A stretch of 9,440 nt of DNA. Source: an uncultured Eubacteriales bacterium (GTDB taxonomy: Bacteria > Bacillota > Clostridia > Oscillospirales > Feifaniaceae). The translations under genes were made by a program, and so were the position numbers. Below the pieces are notes generated by a model that saw nothing but the letters and a program-made list of their open reading frames with translations, did no database searches and had not been told where the DNA came from. The stretch lies in assembly GCA_902474785.1 (NCBI GenBank), contig CABRXB010000026.1:1-9440 (forward strand), read 5' to 3'. Every line of letters starts with the position of its first letter. Position 1 is the stretch's first letter. Positions 6,343 through 9,440 of this stretch are shown here, one piece after another.

Positions 6343-7647
6343 ATGGAATTTGATCTTCTGTTTTGCGATGTCACCGTGCTGACCATGGACGACGAGCGTC
6401 CCATCCTCACCCATGCCTACCTCGGCGTTTCGGGCCGCAAGATCGCCTATCTTGACACTGTGCCCCCCCAGGGAAAGGCGCGCCGCACCCTCACCGCGCC
6501 CGACTATGTCCTGCTGCCCGGGTTTTTCAACACACACACCCACCTTGGCATGAGCATTCTGCGCGGCTATGCCGACGACTGCGAGCTCGACACCTGGCTC
6601 AAACAATACATCTGGCCGGCCGAGGCCAAGCTGACGCAGGAGGCCGTCACTGCGTCCAATTCGCTCTCTCTGGCCGAGGGCATCGCCTCGGGCACCATCT
6701 CCTTTACCGATATGTACTTTTTCGAGCCGCAGCTCGCCGAGCTCTGCCTCACGGCCGGCTGCATGGCCAACCTCTCCAACGGGGCCATGAGCTTTGATGA
6801 GCACTATGACAAGGCGGCCGACCGCGCCTGGGCCGAAATTGAGATTCTCGCGCGCGACTATCACAACGCCGACGGCCGCATCAAGGCCGACGTCGCCATC
6901 CACGGCGAATACACCTCCCATCCCGAGGTGTGGGAGGTGGCCTCTGCCTTTGCCGCCGAACGCGGACTCAACATGCACATTCATCTGAGCGAGACCAAAG
7001 CCGAGCACGAGGCCTGCATCGCCCGCTACGGCAAGACGCCGACCGCCATGCTCGACAAATACGGCGTATTTGGCACGCGCACCACCGCGGCCCACTGCGT
7101 CCATGTCACCGAAGAGGACATGGACATTCTGGCCGCCCGCCATGTGACGGCGGTGCACGACCCGGGCAGCAATCTCAAGCTGGCTTCGGGCGTGCAAAAC
7201 ACGGCAAAGCTGCTGCAAAAGGGCGTCAACGTCTCGCTTGCGACCGACAGCGCCTGCGCCATCAACACAAACGAGCTCTTTTTCGAGCTCAAGCTGGCCG
7301 CTATTCTTCACAAGGGCATCCATTTGAACCCCACCCTGATCTCCGCAGACGAGGCGCTGCGCCTTGCCACAAAAAACGGGGCTTTTGCCCAGGGCAGGGA
7401 GTTGGAATCGGGCGTGCTGCGCGTCGGCATGGACGCCGATCTCATTGCGCTGGACTTTGACAAGCCCCACCTGCTGCCCTGCCACGACGTAGCCTCCAAT
7501 GTGGTCTATGCCGCCCGCCCCACCGACGTCTGCCTCACCATGTGCAAGGGCGCCGTCCTGTATGAAAACGGCCAATGGCTCACGCTCGACATCGAGCGCA
7601 TCAAATATGATGTAAAGAATATTGCCTTGCCATGCTTAAAGAAGTAG
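6343..7647 (+). CDS. Amidohydrolase of the MTA/SAH (adenosine-type) deaminase group
   Basis: A 434-residue metal-dependent hydrolase, similar in length and order to 5-methylthioadenosine/S-adenosylhomocysteine deaminases. Metal ligands and catalytic residues are present: H65 and H67 in NTHTHLGM, H214 and E217 in MHIHLSET, H251 in AHCVH and D302 in ATDS. Also conserved are E94 (sugar contact) and H187 of the AIHGEY segment. It should convert an adenine-type nucleoside to the inosine form plus ammonia. Departures from the family: N146 replaces the Arg that contacts the SAH carboxylate in the Thermotoga enzyme TM0936, HNP is HDP (272-274), and GTDGAASNN is ATDSACAIN. The substrate is therefore probably not SAH; methylthioadenosine, adenosine or another amino-purine remains open. 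The start ATG has AAAGGAG at 6327-6333. It is the last gene before the strong terminator. Confidence 0.85.
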   Translation: MEFDLLFCDVTVLTMDDERPILTHAYLGVSGRKIAYLDTVPPQGKARRTLTAPDYVLLPGFFNTHTHLGMSILRGYADDCELDTWLKQYIWPAEAKLTQEAVTASNSLSLAEGIASGTISFTDMYFFEPQLAELCLTAGCMANLSNGAMSFDEHYDKAADRAWAEIEILARDYHNADGRIKADVAIHGEYTSHPEVWEVASAFAAERGLNMHIHLSETKAEHEACIARYGKTPTAMLDKYGVFGTRTTAAHCVHVTEEDMDILAARHVTAVHDPGSNLKLASGVQNTAKLLQKGVNVSLATDSACAINTNELFFELKLAAILHKGIHLNPTLISADEALRLATKNGAFAQGRELESGVLRVGMDADLIALDFDKPHLLPCHDVASNVVYAARPTDVCLTMCKGAVLYENGQWLTLDIERIKYDVKNIALPCLKK

Positions 7648-7740
7648 CTTTCGGCCGGCTTGACCTGCAATCGAGGACGCAATCCCGTTGAAGGCATCTC
7701 TTCTCTGCCCGATTTGCAAAATCAAAAAGACGCAGATTTT

Positions 7741-7780
7741 GGGGCGTGTGAGCGGGGCTGACGCTCACACGCCCCTTTTT
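7741..7780 (+). terminator. Strong intrinsic terminator of the transporter/nucleoside operon
   Basis: A perfect 14-bp GC-rich stem (7741-7754 with 7762-7775), a 7-base loop GGGCTGA and a T5 run at 7776-7780. It lies 93 bases after the amidohydrolase stop and ends that transcription unit. The 93 bases between (7648-7740) hold no gene. Confidence 0.95.
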
Positions 7781-7795
7781 CCCGTTCGCCTCTCT

Positions 7796-7825
7796 TTGAC
7801 AAGACGCATATCCCCTGTTTGCACT
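7796..7825 (+). promoter_or_regulatory. Possible promoter of the lipoprotein gene
   Basis: A perfect -35 TTGACA (7796-7801) sits just downstream of the terminator, where the lipoprotein gene needs its own promoter. The best -10 at 17-18 bases is weak (TGCACT, 7820-7825), so only the -35 is convincing. Confidence 0.3.
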
Positions 7826-7853
7826 GAAAAAACAAGGATAGGAAGGTGCGCCC

Positions 7854-8390
7854 ATGAAACGACACCTGGCTTTGCTGCTGGGCCTTGCCCTGCTGATGGG
7901 ACTGTGCGCCTGCGCCAAGCCCCATCAGCCCACCGATGAAGAGGTGCTGCAAGCCTATCAGCTTGCAACAGAAACGGCCTCTTGGTTTCGCATTTCCACG
8001 CTGCCGACCGACCCTGCCGACACAAAAGAGCATCTTGGCGACTTCTCCTATGCAAAGGTAATTTCCTTTACATCTCGCAACCAACTCAGGGAACACCTGC
8101 TGACCCTGTTCGATCAGGAGCTTTCCGACATTCTGCTGGATGGCAGCGACTATATCGACATTGACGGCGCGCTCTATACCCTCGATGCCGCAAGGGGCAC
8201 TGACCCCGCCAAGGGAGAGGAGAGCTATGCTGTCGTCCGGGAGCGCGACGACAAGATCGTGCTGGAAGTGACCGTCGAGCTGCTCGGCGGCGAGAATTTT
8301 ACCGAAGTGGTTGGAGGCGAAGTCTATGACTTTCCCTTTGAATGGGTGGAAAATCGCTGGGTGTTCACCAGTTTTCCCGAAATTCGGTGA
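7854..8390 (+). CDS. Lipoprotein with IseA-like (DL-endopeptidase inhibitor family) domain
   Basis: A 178-residue exported protein. The N-terminus MKRH plus a hydrophobic core ends in the lipobox LCAC, with Cys20 the predicted lipidation site, so it should be anchored on the outer face of the membrane. The mature part begins with a polar spacer, followed by AYQLATETASWFRISTLPTDP (about 34-54), a DYIDIDGALYTL strand and RGTD (about 114), and ends VENRWVFTSFPEIR. This pattern resembles domains annotated as IseA/YoeB-like in Firmicutes. IseA inhibits peptidoglycan DL-endopeptidases in Bacillus, but most of the lipoprotein versions are uncharacterised. I recognised it from memory of the pattern only, so the family call is tentative while the lipoprotein call is firm. 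AGGAAGG at 7840-7846 precedes the ATG. It is monocistronic, bounded by terminators on both sides. Confidence 0.8.
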   Translation: MKRHLALLLGLALLMGLCACAKPHQPTDEEVLQAYQLATETASWFRISTLPTDPADTKEHLGDFSYAKVISFTSRNQLREHLLTLFDQELSDILLDGSDYIDIDGALYTLDAARGTDPAKGEESYAVVRERDDKIVLEVTVELLGGENFTEVVGGEVYDFPFEWVENRWVFTSFPEIR

Positions 8391-8439
8391 TGTTTGATGG
8401 AACATCCATCTTGGGCCAGCGGCATTTGTATTGCAAAAT

Positions 8440-8480
8440 AAAAGGGCGTTTGGAACCTGACAGGTTCCAAACGTCCTTTT
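8440..8480. terminator. Bidirectional terminator between converging genes
   Basis: The arms 8440-8459 and 8461-8480 are inverted copies matching at 19 of 20 positions, the exception being a G:T pair (8446/8474). The outer ends are AAAA on the left and TTTT on the right, with further A-rich sequence (CAAAATAAAA) on the left. This gives a U-tract for transcripts in both directions. It ends the lipoprotein gene (+, stop 8390) and the P-loop kinase gene (-, stop 8496). Confidence 0.92.
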
Positions 8481-8495
8481 GTTGTGGAGAGACCT

Positions 8496-9056
8496 TCAAT
8501 CTCTGCAACTTTGCTCCAACAACCTCTCAAAAATCTGCTCACAGAGCTGATCCAGCGCCTGCGCCGTTTCACAGCAGCGGTCGATCTCGACAAAGGGCAC
8601 ACCGGCCCTTTCACAACGGCTTTTTAGCTTTCCGTGGTCTACGATCAACTGCGAAAGCTCGCCTTCCATGGGGTGCTTTCGCCACTCGATTGCGTTTTCA
8701 TGCAGGCGTATTGCCTCAAACGCACGCTCAAGATACGCCTGTGAAAAGATCAGGTAGAGCGCCATCACCTCCTGCCCAAGCAGCGCGCCGACCTCTTCAG
8801 GCGGCAGATAACACCCCTCCAGGATGATATGCTGCCTGTTTTCAAGGCAGGTGTCGGCTATGCCCTTGACAATGCCCCAGAGCTCCGGTGTAATGGCCTG
8901 GTCGGGAGACGATGCGCTGAAAGAGGCTCTCCCCGCTCGAATCAGGCCCATCTTGATATGGTCAAGACTGGTGTAGGGAATGTGGGTGCGCTGCATCAGG
9001 TTCTGGGAAAAGAGCGTTTTTCCCGTGTGGCTCTCTCCGCCGATGAAAATCACCAT
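8496..9056 (-). CDS. Small P-loop kinase-like ATP-binding protein (substrate unknown)
   Basis: A 186-residue soluble protein with an N-terminal Walker A loop, GGESHTGKT (residues 6-14), right after the first beta strand MVIFI. A TSLDHIKMGLIR segment (29-40) sits where the substrate-binding region of small kinases lies, and IILEGCYLPP (77-86) ends a strand with Glu80, a likely Walker-B-type acidic position. R111, R117 and R126 could serve the lid. The organisation fits the adenylate/shikimate/zeta-toxin-like kinase fold (AAA_33 group), sometimes annotated as 2-phosphoglycerate-kinase-like. I cannot name the substrate, and no partner antitoxin is visible. The ATG at 9056-9054 is preceded on its strand by AAAGGGGAG at suitable distance. 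It is convergent to the lipoprotein, with its leader in the structured region to its right. Confidence 0.8.
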   Translation of the reverse strand: MVIFIGGESHTGKTLFSQNLMQRTHIPYTSLDHIKMGLIRAGRASFSASSPDQAITPELWGIVKGIADTCLENRQHIILEGCYLPPEEVGALLGQEVMALYLIFSQAYLERAFEAIRLHENAIEWRKHPMEGELSQLIVDHGKLKSRCERAGVPFVEIDRCCETAQALDQLCEQIFERLLEQSCRD

Positions 9057-9077
9057 GGCGTTACTCTCCCCTTTCTG

Positions 9078-9102
9078 TTTTCCCGCTCATTGCCCGGGAA
9101 AA
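9078..9102 (-). other. Leader hairpin upstream of the P-loop kinase gene
   Basis: TTTTCCCG (9078-9085) and CGGGAAAA (9095-9102) form a perfect 8-bp stem with a 9-base loop, ending about 20 bases before the kinase start codon. In the kinase transcript the AAAA arm sits just before the ribosome binding site, so the fold could modulate translation. No protein- or ligand-binding class is recognised. Confidence 0.45.
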
Positions 9103-9104
9103 GG

Positions 9105-9440
9105 TCAATGCTTTTAAGGCTTTTTTTGAGGCTGGCGCCAGAAAAAAGGATCGACTGGACGGCTGCAGCAGCTTCGTTCAACCTTGTTGATCTCAGGGTG
9201 TGCTGCGAAATTCCAGACCGCTTTCGTTGCAAGGAGCAACGGCGCAAAGGCTCTTACATTGCCATTTTTTTCACGGCAGGAGCCGTGCGGCGGTCTACCT
9301 GTTGGCAGACCGGCGGACGACGATCAAGGGTTTTTTGCCGCCATTAGCCATCCACGCCTGTGGGCAATGGGCAGACTCAAAGCCGTCTGCGCCGTTTTTT
9401 GCAGGCGTCAGTCTTTTCATCGACCTGCGCCATAAGTCAT
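9105..9440. repeat. Hairpin-rich non-coding stretch, candidate dispersed repeat or structured RNA
   Basis: About 336 bases to the window edge without a convincing gene. It holds CTGGCGCCAG (9132-9141, self-complementary), TCAAC/GTTGA (9178-9190), CGTTGC/GCAACG (9225-9241), CACGGC/GCCGTG (9272-9287), CGGTCTACC/GGCAGACCG (9291-9312) and GCAGAC/GTCTGC (9371-9390), plus five A/T runs of 6-7 bases. The single mispair of the 9291-9312 hairpin becomes a G:U pair if the minus strand is transcribed, hinting at that strand. A minus-strand open frame (9323-9114) has no ATG or GTG start but encodes INKVERSCCSRPVDPFFW. I remember this conceptual translation from many unrelated clostridial loci, which points to a repeat family, not a gene. 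That recollection is unverified. Confidence 0.45.

Noticed and set aside
5467..7575. 702-codon minus-strand open frame opposite the PNP and amidohydrolase genes
   Set aside because: It spans two convincing + strand enzymes with intact motifs, shows repetitive antisense-type composition (H, G, A, D, V rich) and matches no family I know. It is an artefact of GC-rich third codon positions.
9371..9400. GCAGAC/GTCTGC hairpin followed by T6 as a + strand terminator
   Set aside because: The stem is only 6 bp with an 8-base loop, four bases separate it from the T run, and no + strand gene precedes it. I treat it as part of the structured region.
7854..9440. Defence or toxin-antitoxin system made of the lipoprotein and P-loop kinase genes
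   Set aside because: The two genes converge, are separated by a bidirectional terminator and share no features. Nothing resembles an antitoxin, nuclease or phage component.

Overview
The window looks like chromosomal DNA of a GC-rich Firmicute, probably class Clostridia (an Oscillospirales-like gut anaerobe). This rests on strong AAAGGAG-type ribosome binding sites before nearly every gene, frequent TTG starts, GC-rich third codon positions, a cytidylate-kinase-like family protein, and a lipoprotein resembling the Firmicute IseA type. No rRNA, tRNA, CRISPR array, transposase or phage gene is visible.

Left part (1-2812): the 3' end of a cytidylate-kinase-like gene is followed 36 bases later by an OmpR/PhoB-type response regulator and then its sensor histidine kinase. 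The kinase reading frame is broken once, inside the HAMP linker near 2052-2060. The membrane/sensor half and the HisKA/HATPase half therefore lie in different frames, and the stop of the first half overlaps an ATG of the second (ATGA).

Centre (2883-7647): two closely related tandem major facilitator superfamily (MFS) transporters, a purine nucleoside phosphorylase family enzyme and an MTA/SAH-deaminase-type amidohydrolase, all on the + strand with tight spacing, ending in a textbook intrinsic terminator at 7741-7780. The phosphorylase keeps the Asn that reads 6-oxopurines but has Pro where canonical PNPs have the His that binds the ribose 5'-OH. The amidohydrolase keeps the metal and catalytic residues but lacks an Arg used to hold the SAH amino-acid tail. 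Together they suggest uptake of a 5'-modified adenine nucleoside such as methylthioadenosine, deamination to the inosine form, then phosphorolysis. The adjacent two-component system may regulate this or may simply sit nearby.

Right part (7781-9440): a solitary lipoprotein gene with an IseA-like domain (+) converges on a small P-loop kinase gene (-), separated by a near-perfect bidirectional terminator. Upstream of the kinase, to the right edge, lie more than 380 bases without a convincing gene. That stretch is rich in inverted repeats and oligo-A/T tracts, and I think it is a dispersed repeat or structured RNA element.
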